A stretch of DNA of 64,000 bases from BOG-908 sp963692875 (GCA_965198755.1 OZ240673.1:4340001-4404000); one strand, 5' to 3'. Positions 9,669 to 19,006 are shown, counted from the first letter of the stretch. The notes: generated from the letters alone by a model not told the origin. Numbers and translations: made by a program.

Positions 9669-10523
9669 TCAAGCCACCGCGTCGGCCACCGGCACGCCCC
9701 GCGGCGCCGGCTTGCGGATCGCCGAGAGCAGCGCGCGGACCTCGGCGCGCGCCGCGATGTGGCTCATTCCCAGCTGGATCTGCAGCCCGGCCTCGCGCAC
9801 ATCCATCAGCGTCAGCCCCTGCAGGTAGAGCTCGCGGTAGATCACCCGCTCGCCGAACCCCTTCACCGTGCGAAAGCCGATCCGCTTGGCCAGCGTCTCC
9901 AGCGTCGCCCCCACGTCGCGCTTGTTGCGCATCTCCGTGCTGCCCATGCGGTTGCGCATGACGATCCAGTCGATCCGCGTCCGGTCGCGCGCGAAACGGC
10001 GCTTGCGCGCCTCCCACACCATCTCGCTGTAGATGCTGGGGTTGATCACCGCGTGGTTGTCCGGGTCCACCCGCGCCAGCATGGCGAAATCCACGAAGCT
10101 GTCGTTGATCGGCGTGATCAGCGTGTCCGCACTCGCATGCGCCAGGCGCGCGAGGTTGGTGTCCGCACCCGGGCAGTCGATGACGATCACCTCGCACCCG
10201 GCCGACAGCCGGGCGATGGCCGCCTCCAGCTGGCTGCGCTCCTCGGCCTCGGCGTCGGCGCGGCTGTCGATCTCGCTGCGATAGACCGAGGCCGCGTCGG
10301 GCACCGGCAGCTCCACCCCATGGCGTGCGGCGTAGGCGGCACGCGAGGCGAGGTAGCCAGACAGCGTCCCCTGCCGGGCGTCGAGGTCCACCGCGCCCAC
10401 CTTGTAGCCGTCACGCAGCAGGCCCACGATCAGGTGCATGGCTGTGGTGGATTTGCCCGACCCGCCCTTCTCGTTGCCGAGCACGATGATGTGGGCGCGG
10501 TGGATGAGAGAGACGCTGGACAA
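9669..10523 (-). CDS. mipZ: MipZ-type ParA family ATPase, division-site regulator
   Basis: A 284-residue P-loop ATPase starting MSSVSLIHRAHIIVLGNEKG. The deviant Walker A motif KGGSGKST is at about residues 19-26, with DLDARQGTLSGY in switch I and VIVIDCPGADT as the Walker B region. In alphaproteobacteria MipZ forms bipolar gradients by binding ParB and DNA and inhibits FtsZ polymerisation away from midcell. The GNEKGG start and the RNRMG and LGFRTV-like C-terminal segments favour MipZ over chromosome ParA, and there is no parB partner beside it. It stands alone between tRNA-Thr and the divergent pqi operon. Confidence 0.88.
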   Translation of the reverse strand: MSSVSLIHRAHIIVLGNEKGGSGKSTTAMHLIVGLLRDGYKVGAVDLDARQGTLSGYLASRAAYAARHGVELPVPDAASVYRSEIDSRADAEAEERSQLEAAIARLSAGCEVIVIDCPGADTNLARLAHASADTLITPINDSFVDFAMLARVDPDNHAVINPSIYSEMVWEARKRRFARDRTRIDWIVMRNRMGSTEMRNKRDVGATLETLAKRIGFRTVKGFGERVIYRELYLQGLTLMDVREAGLQIQLGMSHIAARAEVRALLSAIRKPAPRGVPVADAVA

Positions 10524-10687
10524 GCACGCACCTCCTGGTAGCAGACCCTCATACGGCCCTCGACTCGGGCGTGCAGGGCCGGTATCGGCGAGACGCCAAG
10601 CCTAGCCCGGCTGGCGCGGACAGGAAATGTGGTGGCGAGGGTGCATGGTCAGAAACACCGCGTCTGTGGCCGCGTTAGCGGGCGTCG

Positions 10688-12031
10688 ATGACTGAGATCT
10701 GCTTTTCCAACGCCACCGAGCCGGAGGAGATGTCCGAGGCCATCCTGCGCGAATGCCAGGATTGCGGGCTGTTTCAGTGCGTGGCCCCGCTTGCCCCCGG
10801 TGACTCCTCCTATTGCCGGCGCTGCAACGCCACCCTGCGCAAGGCGCACCGTGACAGCCTGAACCGCGCGCTGGGCTGCTACATCGGCGCCTTCGTGTTG
10901 CTGGTCCTCGCCGTGCAGCTGCCCTTCCTCGACCTCCGCTCGGTCGGCCGGCTGTACCAGGCGACCCTGTTCACCGGCCCCAGCCAGTTGGGCAACCACG
11001 GCGAGTGGGAGATCAGCGTGGTGGTGCTGATCACCCTGATCGCCGTGCCCTTCATCCAGCTGCTGCTGATCCTGACCGTGCTGCTCGGCCTGCGCACGCC
11101 GCAGCCGCCGCGCTTCCTGCCCGCCCTGTACGCCTGGGTGGAGAGCCTGCGGCCGTGGTCGATGGTGGAGGTGTTCCTGCTCGGCGCCTTTGTCGCCTAC
11201 ACGCGGCTGCAGGCGATCGCCACGGTGGAGGTGGGCCCGGCGCTCTACGCGCTGGGCGGCGTGATGCTGTGCATGGTGGCCGCCGACGTTGAGCTGGACC
11301 ACGAGGACGTCTGGGAAGCGATGGAGGCGGTCGGCCTGCGCGCGGACCTGCCGCCGCAGCCGCAGCACGGCCTGATCGGCTGCGATTGCTGCCGGCTGGT
11401 GGTCTACGCGCGCGAGCGCAGCCGGTGCCCGCGCTGCCACAGCCGCCTGCGCCGCCGCAAGCCGCAGAGCCTGGCGCGCTGCTGGGCGCTGGCCGGCGCC
11501 GCCGTCTGCCTGTACCTGCCGGCCAACATCTACCCGATCCTCACCTTGATCCGCTTCGGCCGAGGCGAGCCTAGCACCATCATGGGCGGCGTCACCGAGC
11601 TGGTGGTGGCGCATATGTGGCCGCTCGCTTTGCTGGTTCTGATGGCGAGCATCATCGTGCCGCTGTTCAAGCTGGTGGCGCTGTTCACCATGCTGGTGAT
11701 GACCGGCGAGGGGTCGGTCACCAGGCTGCGCGAACGCACGCGGCTGTACCGCTTCGTGGACAGCATCGGCCGCTGGTCGATGATCGACGTGTTCATGCTG
11801 ACCATCCTGGTCGCGCTGGTGCGCCTTGGCTTCGTGGCGACCGTGCTGCCCGGCATCGGCGCCATCGCGTTTGCCTGCGTCGTGGTGCTGACGATGTTCG
11901 CCGCCGCCAGCTTCGACCCGAGGCTGATGTGGGACGCCGCCGCGTCCGCCGGGCACGATCTGGACTCCGAGGATTTGGCGCCCGCGCGGCACGATCGTCT
12001 GCGTCAGGCGTCCCAGGCGCACGCGGCGTGA
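10688..12031 (+). CDS. pqiA: Paraquat-inducible protein A (PqiA/LetA), inner-membrane subunit
   Basis: A 447-residue inner-membrane protein made of two PqiA domains. Each domain begins with a zinc-ribbon-like cysteine set (ECQDCGLFQC with CRRCNATLRK; then GCDCCRLVV with CPRCHSRLRRR) followed by four hydrophobic helices. PqiA works with PqiB and PqiC in MCE-type lipid transport between the two membranes. The ATG at 10688 is used. An ATG at 10730 is also possible, but its GGAGG is only 2 bases away. The stop overlaps the GTG of pqiB (GTGA), indicating translational coupling. Confidence 0.92.
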   Translation: MTEICFSNATEPEEMSEAILRECQDCGLFQCVAPLAPGDSSYCRRCNATLRKAHRDSLNRALGCYIGAFVLLVLAVQLPFLDLRSVGRLYQATLFTGPSQLGNHGEWEISVVVLITLIAVPFIQLLLILTVLLGLRTPQPPRFLPALYAWVESLRPWSMVEVFLLGAFVAYTRLQAIATVEVGPALYALGGVMLCMVAADVELDHEDVWEAMEAVGLRADLPPQPQHGLIGCDCCRLVVYARERSRCPRCHSRLRRRKPQSLARCWALAGAAVCLYLPANIYPILTLIRFGRGEPSTIMGGVTELVVAHMWPLALLVLMASIIVPLFKLVALFTMLVMTGEGSVTRLRERTRLYRFVDSIGRWSMIDVFMLTILVALVRLGFVATVLPGIGAIAFACVVVLTMFAAASFDPRLMWDAAASAGHDLDSEDLAPARHDRLRQASQAHAA

Positions 12032-13713
12032 GCGGCAACCTCCCCCGCGCGCCGGAGGCGGTGATGCGCCGCCGGCGGCGCTTCTCGCTGATCTGGCTGG
12101 TGCCGATCATCGCCGGCGGCATCGCGGTCTACCTGGTGATCAACAACCTGGCGGACCGCGGGCCGCTGATCACCATCAGCTTCAAGTCCGCCGACGGGAT
12201 CAGCGCCCAGCAGACCCAAGTGGAGCACAAGGCGGTGGCACTGGGCATGGTGGAGAACGTGGTGCTCTCCCGCGACCTCAGCCACGTCGAAGTGCACGTC
12301 CGGATGAACCGCCAGGGCGACAAGATCCTGACCGACCACGCCCGCTTCTGGGTGGTGCGCCCGCGATTGTCCGCCGGCGACATCTCCGGGCTGGAGACCC
12401 TGGTGTCCGGCGCCTACATCGAGGTCGATCCCGGCGCGCCGGGCGGCAACGAGCAGACGAGTTTCACCGGGCTGGAGGAGCCGCCGGGACGCCGCTCGGA
12501 CGAGCCGGGCAGCAGCTACGTGCTCAAGGCTGCGCGCCTGGGTTCGCTCGGGCCAGGCTCGCCGATGTTCTACCGCGACGTCAACGTGGGCGAGGTGCTC
12601 AGCTACGACCTGGGCGACGGGCTGGGCCCGGTCACCATCAACGCCTTCGTGCGCAAGCCCTTCGACAAGTTCGTTCACCAGAACACGCATTTCTGGAACG
12701 CGTCGGGCGTGGAGGTCAGCCTGGGCGGCCAGGGCGTGCATGTCGAACTCGAATCGTTGCAGGCGCTGCTGTCCGGCGGCGTGGCCTTCGAGACGCCGCA
12801 CGACACACGCTCAGAGCCGATGGCCGCCGGGAACGTCACCTTCAAGCTCTACAACGACAAATCCGAGGCCGACGCAGCCGGCTTCACCCGCAAGATCCCG
12901 TTCGTGACCTACTTCACCAGCTCCGTGGGCGGCCTGGCGCGCGGCTCGCCGGTGGACGTCTTCGGCATCCAGATCGGCGCCGTCGACGACGTGAAGCTGG
13001 TGCTGGACCCGGGCGGCAAGCAGATACGTGCCCGCGTGACCTACGACCTGCAGCCGGAACGAGTGTTCGACAGGAACAGCGAGGGCGCGCAGGCCGACCC
13101 GCACGTCGTCACCGGCCAGCTGGTGCGGCAGGGCATGCGCGCGGTGCTGGAGTCGAGCAACTTCATCACCGGGCAGAAGATGATTGCGCTGGAATACGTG
13201 CCGAACGCTGCGGACGCCGCGGTGACCCAGGAAGGCGACGCGCTGGTGATGCCGAGCCAGAACGGCGGCCTCGACAACATCACCTCGTCGCTCAGCGACA
13301 TCGCCACCAAGATCGACAAGATTCCCTTCGAGCAGATCGGCCGCAACCTCAACGACACGCTGGCCTCGGTGAACCACGTCATCAGCGGGCCGGACCTGCG
13401 CAACGCGCTGCAGAAGCTGTCCGACACGCTGACCGACGTGCAGCATTTGGTGCGCCACGCCGACCAGGGGGCCACGCCGCTGCTGCAACGCCTGCCCAAG
13501 ATCAGTGCCGAGCTGCAACAGGCGGTCGAGCGTGCCAACGCGGCGCTGGGCGAGGGCGGTTACGGCGGCAACTCGGACTTCCAGCGCGGGATCTCGCGCG
13601 TGCTCGACCAGGTGAACGATGCGGCGCGTAGCCTCCGGCTGCTGGCGGACTTCCTGGATAGGCATCCGGAGGCGTTGATACGTGGGCGGACGGCGCAGGC
13701 GGGTGAGAAGTGA
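12028..13713 (+). CDS. pqiB: PqiB, MCE-domain intermembrane lipid transport protein
   Basis: Starts at GTG 12028, overlapping the pqiA stop by four bases, to give 561 residues. The N-terminus MSGNLPRAPEAVMRRRRRFS followed by LIWLVPIIAGGIAVYLV matches other PqiB proteins, so the GTG is preferred to the ATG at 12064. One anchoring helix is followed by three tandem MlaD/MCE domains (first around ISFKSADGISAQQTQV, second after LGSLGPGSPMFYRDVNVGEV, third after FVTYFTSSVGGLARGSPVDV) and a C-terminal coiled coil. It forms the periplasm-spanning tube of the PqiABC system. Its TGA overlaps the GTG of pqiC. Confidence 0.93.
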   Translation: MSGNLPRAPEAVMRRRRRFSLIWLVPIIAGGIAVYLVINNLADRGPLITISFKSADGISAQQTQVEHKAVALGMVENVVLSRDLSHVEVHVRMNRQGDKILTDHARFWVVRPRLSAGDISGLETLVSGAYIEVDPGAPGGNEQTSFTGLEEPPGRRSDEPGSSYVLKAARLGSLGPGSPMFYRDVNVGEVLSYDLGDGLGPVTINAFVRKPFDKFVHQNTHFWNASGVEVSLGGQGVHVELESLQALLSGGVAFETPHDTRSEPMAAGNVTFKLYNDKSEADAAGFTRKIPFVTYFTSSVGGLARGSPVDVFGIQIGAVDDVKLVLDPGGKQIRARVTYDLQPERVFDRNSEGAQADPHVVTGQLVRQGMRAVLESSNFITGQKMIALEYVPNAADAAVTQEGDALVMPSQNGGLDNITSSLSDIATKIDKIPFEQIGRNLNDTLASVNHVISGPDLRNALQKLSDTLTDVQHLVRHADQGATPLLQRLPKISAELQQAVERANAALGEGGYGGNSDFQRGISRVLDQVNDAARSLRLLADFLDRHPEALIRGRTAQAGEK

Positions 13714-14417
13714 CAGCAAGCAAGCAGTTCTTTTTTGAAAAAAAGAACCAAAAAACTTTTGCCTCCTTGGGTTTTGCCGTGTGGAAGCGTGGTGTTTCAG
13801 CCGTCCGCGACAGCGCGCGCAAAAGTTTTTTGCTTCTTTTTTTCAAAAAAGAAGGCCTTGCTTTCTTGCTTGCCTTGTCTACGACCGCCTGCGCGTCACC
13901 CGACCCCACCTACTACACGCTGCAAGTCGTCCCCGGTGTGCCCTCGCCCGGCGCACGCGTCACCATGGAGGTGCGGCGTCCCGGCCTCGCCGGCTACCTC
14001 GACCGTTCTGACATCGTGTTGAAATCTGCGTCGTACAAGCTCGACGTGAACAGCCAGTTGCGCTGGGCCGAACCGCTGGGCGACATGATCGGGCGCGTAC
14101 TGACCCAGGATCTCTCGCAGCGCCTTGCCGGTGCGTCGGTGTTCACCGAGTCGGGCGCGATCACCGCGGAGCCGACCATGCGGCTGGAAGTCGACATCCT
14201 CGATTTCGACGCCGAGGCGTCGGGCAACGTGGTGCTGACGGCGGAGGTGGCATTGGAGCGCGGCACCACGCATGAGCCGCTATCGACACGGCACGTGTCG
14301 CTGACTGCGCAGCCTGGCGGGCCTGGTGCGGGGAACCTTGCGGCGGCGCTGAGCGGGTTGCTGGGGCAGTTGGCTGATCAGGTGGCGGGGGATGTTCGGG
14401 CGTCTGCGGGAGCTTAG
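13710..14417 (+). CDS. pqiC: PqiC-like outer-membrane lipoprotein, N-terminus rebuilt from a PAH repeat
   Basis: The conserved part is a PqiC (DUF330, ABC-transport auxiliary lipoprotein) domain starting at CASPDPTYYTLQVVPGVPSP and continuing through a LAGYLDRSDIVLKS segment. This matches the outer-membrane partner of PqiB. The native start is evidently the GTG at 13710 coupled to the pqiB stop, but PAH copy 2 lies immediately after MTA. The frame reads through the whole element and rejoins the lipobox LSTTAC (Cys61). The segment before the cysteine, KKEGLAFLLALSTTAC, has a basic n-region and a hydrophobic core, largely encoded by the element's right arm and CTTG tail. The full length is 235 residues against about 190 in E. 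coli. An internal GTG at 13779 could give a shorter leader. Whether the protein is exported is untested. Confidence 0.85.
   Translation: MTASKQFFFEKKNQKTFASLGFAVWKRGVSAVRDSARKSFLLLFFKKEGLAFLLALSTTACASPDPTYYTLQVVPGVPSPGARVTMEVRRPGLAGYLDRSDIVLKSASYKLDVNSQLRWAEPLGDMIGRVLTQDLSQRLAGASVFTESGAITAEPTMRLEVDILDFDAEASGNVVLTAEVALERGTTHEPLSTRHVSLTAQPGGPGAGNLAAALSGLLGQLADQVAGDVRASAGA
13720..13874 (+). repeat. PAH element, copy 2 (inside pqiC)
   Basis: Arm A left. The right arm has foot CTTC with an all-T hexamer and an all-T third hexamer. The core has GTTTCAGCCGTCCGCGACAG. It is inserted in frame just after the pqiC start codon and encodes the N-terminal 50 or so residues. Confidence 0.92.
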
Positions 14418-14423
14418 GAGAAA

Positions 14424-14588
14424 GCAAGCGGTTCTTTTTTGAAAAAAAGAACCAAAAAACTTTTGGTCCGCTGTCGCGCCGTGTGGCGGGCACGTCCCAT
14501 TACGGCCACGCGGTGACTCGCGGCAGAACTTTCCGCGACAGCCGCAACAAAAACTTCTGCTGTTTTTTTCAAAAAAGCAGGCTTTGCT
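14424..14588 (+). repeat. PAH element, copy 3
   Basis: Arm A begins seven bases after the pqiC stop. The right arm has the GCTGC/GCAG foot and is partly decayed. The core is unusually long and carries CTGTCGCG near arm A and TTCCGCGACAGCC near the other arm. Confidence 0.88.
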
Positions 14589-14615
14589 ATTTTCGTTGCT
14601 ATACTGGGGCAGTAG

Positions 14616-15443
14616 ATGAAAACGTCTTGGCTACGTGCCGTCTTTGTCCTGGCCTGCCTACAATTCTCTGCTTGCAGTTCGGCGCCCAGCGGACCCACGC
14701 CCTCGCGCCCGGCGAATGCCGGAGATTTCCACGCCGCCCTCGTCGCTTCCGCCGGTCCCTTCGAACAGCGTCTGGACGCCGAACTTGCCGCGCAGGACTA
14801 CGCGAGCATCGAGCAGACCGTGAAGTTTGCCACGCAAGGCCCACCGGACTCGCTGCGCGCCCGCGTCGCGGCGAGCGAACTGCCGAAAGCCGCCGGTGAC
14901 ACGCCCGACAGCGTGGACCATCTTCGCCTGCGCGTGCTGAACTGGGGGCTGTTGCAGGAAACGCGGGGACAGACGGACACGGCGTTCGTCAGCAAGGTCT
15001 ACGCCCAGGCATTGTTTGCCGTCGCCCAGTACTTGCCGCCAGAGCAGCAGGAGAAGATCAGGCACAGCGCGGCCACCCAGTATGTCCGCCTGTTGGAGTT
15101 GATTACGACCGAGGGTGCGCAGTGCAGCAATTCCAACGCGCCGGCGGCGCGCCTGCGTGAGGTAACACAGGACCTGCAGCAGGTTGCGGCCTACGCGGCC
15201 ACTCTGAGCTCGGCGGAGGGCATGCAGGTGGCACTCGACGCCAACCTGCTGGTGGAATTGCGTTTCGCAAAGCGCGTTCCGGACCGCTGGATGTGCGGCC
15301 GCGGGTTCGTGGCCGTTGCGGCGTGGTTGCCGGAACGCAGCTCTGCGTTGCGGACGTGGAAGCAGCAACATCAGATCGAGCGCGTTCCAGAGCTGAAAGT
15401 GCAGAAAACACCGGATGTGACCGCGTTGTTCGGGCCGGCGTAG
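14616..15443 (+). CDS. Putative lipoprotein of unknown function
   Basis: A 275-residue protein. Its N-terminus MKTSWLRAVFVLACLQFSAC is a lipoprotein signal with the cleavage site at QFSAC (Cys20), so it is probably lipid-anchored in the envelope. The rest is helical and hydrophilic (for example the YASIEQTVKFATQGPPDSLR and RLLELITTEGAQC segments), with three further cysteines, and I recognise no family. It lies about 200 bases downstream of pqiC on the same strand, separated by PAH copy 3, so a role with the Pqi system is possible but unsupported. Its stop TAG shares a base with the first base of PAH copy 4. Confidence 0.7.
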   Translation: MKTSWLRAVFVLACLQFSACSSAPSGPTPSRPANAGDFHAALVASAGPFEQRLDAELAAQDYASIEQTVKFATQGPPDSLRARVAASELPKAAGDTPDSVDHLRLRVLNWGLLQETRGQTDTAFVSKVYAQALFAVAQYLPPEQQEKIRHSAATQYVRLLELITTEGAQCSNSNAPAARLREVTQDLQQVAAYAATLSSAEGMQVALDANLLVELRFAKRVPDRWMCGRGFVAVAAWLPERSSALRTWKQQHQIERVPELKVQKTPDVTALFGPA

Positions 15444-15570
15444 CAAGCGGAGAAAGCAAAATTTTGCCCCTCGGCGCGCCGTGCTGAACGATGCTCAAAA
15501 CGTCAGCAGACGGGTGCCCAGGAGACAAAAGTTTTTTGGTTCTTTTTTTCAAAAAAGAACTGCTTGCTTG
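15443..15570 (-). repeat. PAH element, copy 4 (left arm deleted)
   Basis: The left hairpin is reduced to GCAAGCGGAGAAAGC. The right arm A is intact and supplies the TGA stop (15549-15551, complement) of the FUSC gene. It lies between two convergent genes. Confidence 0.85.
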
Positions 15571-17603
15571 CCTTCCTCCCGCATCAGCGTTCCCCCAAGC
15601 AGCTCCACCTGTCGCGTCAGCCTGTCCAACTGCTCCGCACCGCTCGGCACCGGCCGAGGCGCGGCGGCCTCGCCTCGTTCCAACGCCTGCAGCGTCTCCA
15701 CCACCCACGCCCCCTGCTGCGCATCCGCCGGCTGCGCATCCAGCGAAATCGCCGCCAGCCGCCCGGCGATCCGCCGCAACGTTGCGTCCGCCATCAGCAC
15801 GGCCTGCAGCCGGTCGCGCTGGCCGCGGCGCGGCTCGTGCATCGCGCGCTGCAGCGAGGCTTCCAGGTTGTTGCTGGCCAGGCCCGCCTGCCTGCGCTCG
15901 CGTGCCGGACCGCCGCCGGCGGGGAACAGCACGGCCCGCGCGTAGGCGGCGTGCGCGCGCAGCGCCGCGGTCAGGTCGGCTGCCACCTGCGCCGGCTGCC
16001 AGGACGGCCAGAGCAGCGCGTTGGCGGCTACAGCGATCAGCCCGCCCAGCACGGTGTATCCGGCGCGGGCCAGCGCGATGCTGCGCTGGTCCTCTAGCGG
16101 GCGCACCTGTTCGACCAGCAGAACCACCAATGGCGTGTAGACGGCGGTGTAGACAGCGTAGCTGACCTGGCGCAACGCCAGCGCCAGCGCACCCAGCACC
16201 GGCAGCAGAGCCGCCAGATGCAGGCGGGAATGGGTGAGCGTGGACAGCACCGCAACCAGCACGCCGCCGAACAGCGTGCCGCCGACCCGTTCCAGCGTGC
16301 GCTGCCAGGTGGCGGCGAAGAACGGCTGCATCACCAGCACCAGCGTGATGGTCAGCCAATGCGTGTAGGGGCCGTGTCTGGCCAGGGTGGCGCCGAGCGC
16401 TGCCGTCACCACCAGGCACACCCGCACCGCGTGGCGGAGCGAGGCACTGCGCCACGTCCAGTTGGCGAGCGCGGGGCCCGCCATGCGCTGCCGCCAGGGC
16501 ACGCCGGCATCACCCTGCACGCCGCTGCCGGGCAGGTACTGCGCCGGGTCGATCAGCCGGGTTGCCGCGCGCAGGCTTTCGGCCATGGCGCGCGCGGCCG
16601 GCTGCAGCGCGGGTGCGGCCGCCGCCTCGGCCAGCATGGCGTCGGTGGCGCGTTCCAGCTTCGGCAGGGGGTCGGCGTCCTCGCGCTCCGTGGCCTGCGC
16701 CAGCACGCGCAGCAGCGCCGGCACCCGCCGCAGCATGGCGATGGCGGCGGGTCGCATTGCGGCCGGCACGTGTTCGAGCTGGTCGGACAGCGCCGTCATC
16801 ACGCCGAGCAACTGGTCGGCCGCCTCCAGCCGCATCAGGTTCTGCGCCGCCGGGCCGCTGGCGGGGCCACGTGCGTCGAACGTGTCCATCAGCACCGCCC
16901 GCGAGCGCTCGATAGCCGCGCGCACGGCGCCACGGCCGGCGCGCGCCTGCGCCTCCCAGCCGGACTCCGAGTGCGGCTGGCCGGCGGCCTCGGCTTCCAG
17001 CAGCCGCAGCATCATCCGCGCCGTGCGCGACAGCGCGTCCCACACGTCGGCCACGGATCGGCGAGCGGGCCCGAAGGGATGGATGCGCCAGATGATCAGC
17101 GTCAGCAGCAGCGCCCACGCGCCGCCGCCGGCGAACAGCGCGGCAGACAGTGCGGCGTGCGCCAGGTCCTGCGGGTCGTCCGTGCCGAGCAGCAGCGCCA
17201 CGGCAACCAGGTTGCCCACTGCGGCAAAGGGCGCGCCCCACACGCGCACGAAGCTGGTGCAGAACAGGGCGGGCAGGGCGGCCAGCAGCGTGGCCCCAAG
17301 GCCGGCGTTGCGGACCAGGCCGAACCCGCCCAGGCACATGCTGCCGGCACAGACGAAGCCCAGCAGCAGCGGCAGGCGGCGGCGCAACGGGCCGCCGGGG
17401 TCGCAGATGCAAGTGAGCAGGGCGCCCAGCGCGGTCAGCGACAGCACCGGCTGGTGCAGCCAGACCGAGGCGGCGATGGGCGCTGCGGCGGCCAGCCCGG
17501 CGCGCACGCCTTCGGCGATGCTGATGGCGCGCAGGTCCAGGCCGGTGGGTAGGCGCGTGGGGTCGGCGCCGGGGGAGCGGGCGGTGCCTCGGAAGGACAG
17601 CAA
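15549..17603 (-). CDS. FUSC family inner-membrane transporter (fusaric acid resistance / aromatic acid exporter-like)
   Basis: About 684 residues from the TTG at 17603. The protein has two hydrophobic blocks of several helices each, around residues 25-150 and 360-480, separated by soluble helical domains. This is the duplicated FUSC/YccC-type architecture. The second block carries RHGPYTHWLTITLVLVMQP followed by TLERVGGTLFGGVL, a recognisable FUSC motif. Both gene ends lie in PAH elements. The only start codons before the first helix are TTG/CTG in the CTTG tail of copy 5, and the C-terminal GKQAVLF and stop come from copy 4. The likely role is export of aromatic or weak-acid compounds. No adaptor gene is adjacent. 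Confidence 0.8.
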   Translation of the reverse strand: MLSFRGTARSPGADPTRLPTGLDLRAISIAEGVRAGLAAAAPIAASVWLHQPVLSLTALGALLTCICDPGGPLRRRLPLLLGFVCAGSMCLGGFGLVRNAGLGATLLAALPALFCTSFVRVWGAPFAAVGNLVAVALLLGTDDPQDLAHAALSAALFAGGGAWALLLTLIIWRIHPFGPARRSVADVWDALSRTARMMLRLLEAEAAGQPHSESGWEAQARAGRGAVRAAIERSRAVLMDTFDARGPASGPAAQNLMRLEAADQLLGVMTALSDQLEHVPAAMRPAAIAMLRRVPALLRVLAQATEREDADPLPKLERATDAMLAEAAAAPALQPAARAMAESLRAATRLIDPAQYLPGSGVQGDAGVPWRQRMAGPALANWTWRSASLRHAVRVCLVVTAALGATLARHGPYTHWLTITLVLVMQPFFAATWQRTLERVGGTLFGGVLVAVLSTLTHSRLHLAALLPVLGALALALRQVSYAVYTAVYTPLVVLLVEQVRPLEDQRSIALARAGYTVLGGLIAVAANALLWPSWQPAQVAADLTAALRAHAAYARAVLFPAGGGPARERRQAGLASNNLEASLQRAMHEPRRGQRDRLQAVLMADATLRRIAGRLAAISLDAQPADAQQGAWVVETLQALERGEAAAPRPVPSGAEQLDRLTRQVELLGGTLMREEGKQAVLF

Positions 17604-17730
17604 GGAAGCGGTTCTTTTTCGAAAAAAAGAACCAAAAAACTTGATCGCCCTGGAGTACACCGTGTGGAAAGGTCCGCGACAGCCGAACAAAAGTTTTTTG
17701 CTTCTTTTTTCAAAAAAGAAGGCCTTGCTT
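17600..17730 (+). repeat. PAH element, copy 5
   Basis: Arm A at left overlaps the probable TTG start of the FUSC gene. The right arm (CTTC foot, all-T hexamers) ends on the stop codon of the DUF4919-like gene. The core has CCGTGTGGAAAGGTCCGCGA. Confidence 0.9.
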
Positions 17731-18367
17731 AATGCCTTATCGGGCCCGCCGCCAACGCAGTCTCCCGCGCAAAAGGCTGGTCTACGTTGACGAACACGGT
17801 CACCACCTTCAAGTCCGGCACATGCGAGGCCGTCAGCACGTGGTAGATGTGGCCGTCGGTCTGCAATGCCGTCTCACCGCGCAGGTGCAGGTGGCCGTAG
17901 GCCAGCACCATGTAAGCCTCGCTGGCAGCGAGCACGCGGTAGGCGGTTGCCGGCGACGCACCGTCTCCGGTGGCCAGCAGAGCGTGCAGCAATCCGTTAT
18001 ATGCCGCCTTGTGGGCGGCCGCGTGCGCCGCCTCGCCGTCGCGGGCGCAGGCCAGCATGCCCAGCATGTGAGCGCGCAGGTCCATCCAGTCGTGGTCCGT
18101 GGCCAGGCCGGCGAGTTCTGCCGCCAGCTTGTAGTCGGTGCGCGATAGAGCGGCGGCAGCGGCGGCCGATTGCGGCGTGCTACCCGCGTCCGGATCGTAG
18201 GCCGGGCTGGCGGCGTAGGCGGCGCGCAGCGCCGTCCAGTCGGCGGCACCCGGGTTGGCACGAGCGGCGGCGAGGCGCTCGGCGAACGAGACTGGGTCTT
18301 GCGCGGCGCAAGGGGCGGCCAGGGTGATGATGGCCAGGGCGGCTGTGAGTGATGTGAGTCGAATCAT
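17729..18367 (-). CDS. Secreted DUF4919-like protein
   Basis: Starts at ATG 18367 with a clear signal peptide, MIRLTSLTAALAIITLAAPC followed by AAQ, giving 212 residues and a periplasmic or exported protein of about 190. The segment SFAERLAAARANPGAADWTA, then LRAAYAASPAYDP, resembles DUF4919, whose function is not established. Histidines cluster in the second half (HAAAHKAAYNGLLHALL, YGHLHLRG, HIYHVLTASH). A longer frame extends upstream through PAH copy 6 but is only read-through of the repeat. The stop codon lies at the edge of copy 5. Family assignment is moderate and the role unknown. Confidence 0.65.
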   Translation of the reverse strand: MIRLTSLTAALAIITLAAPCAAQDPVSFAERLAAARANPGAADWTALRAAYAASPAYDPDAGSTPQSAAAAAALSRTDYKLAAELAGLATDHDWMDLRAHMLGMLACARDGEAAHAAAHKAAYNGLLHALLATGDGASPATAYRVLAASEAYMVLAYGHLHLRGETALQTDGHIYHVLTASHVPDLKVVTVFVNVDQPFARETALAAGPIRH

Positions 18368-18392
18368 TGAGCTAAAAATCGGCGGCAAGGAA

Positions 18393-18516
18393 GCAAGGCC
18401 TGCTTTTTTGAAAAAAAGCAGCAAAAAACTTTTGGTTCTGCTGTCGCGGAGTCTTCTGCAGCGTGCACCCGAGGGTCTCAGTTTTCTGGTATTTTTAAAA
18501 ACAGACTTTTGCTTGG
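18393..18516 (-). repeat. PAH element, copy 6
   Basis: The left arm has foot CTGC/GCAG with all-T/all-A hexamers. The core has GCTGTCGCGGAGTC. The right arm A has decayed to an irregular TTTTCTGGTATTTTTAAAAA. Confidence 0.85.
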
Positions 18517-18840
18517 CTGTGATCGCGAGTTCTGAGGAGTCGCTCAAAAACGGCTCTTAGACATGAGCCTATTGCCGTTGCTGATGCGGTAAGGAAAGGC
18601 GCGCGCAGCCCGCAGGAAACTTCACCAGTCTGGTTCCCCCGCGTTTGGCAAGTTTGCAGGCCATGACGGCCAGGTCACGCGCAAAGGCCGCAGCAGAACT
18701 CGACAGTGATCACAGCGCGCAGGCAGCTGAGTAACGCCGGCGTCGCGGTAACTGAGCCAAATGCAAGCAAGCGCTTCCTTCGCCAAATAATACCAACAGC
18801 CCTAAACACAGACTTCTGCGATGGCCGACGACGCGACGTC

Positions 18841-18967
18841 GCGGCCTTCTTTCTCGAAAAAAAGAGAAGCAAAGAGCTTTTGTCACTGCAGTCGCGGACT
18901 CTCGACAGCGTACGCCCAGGGAGCAAAAGTTTTTTGGTTCTTTTTTTCAAAAAAGAACTGCTTGCCT
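18841..18967 (-). repeat. PAH element, copy 7
   Basis: The left arm is a variant CTTC-foot hairpin (TTTCTC with third segment AAAGAG). The core has GTCGCGGACT and GTACGCCCAGGGAGC. The right arm A is intact. Confidence 0.85.
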
Positions 18968-19006
18968 CGCCTGCACCGGTCAACGTCTCGGGCGGCTCGC
19001 ATAACA

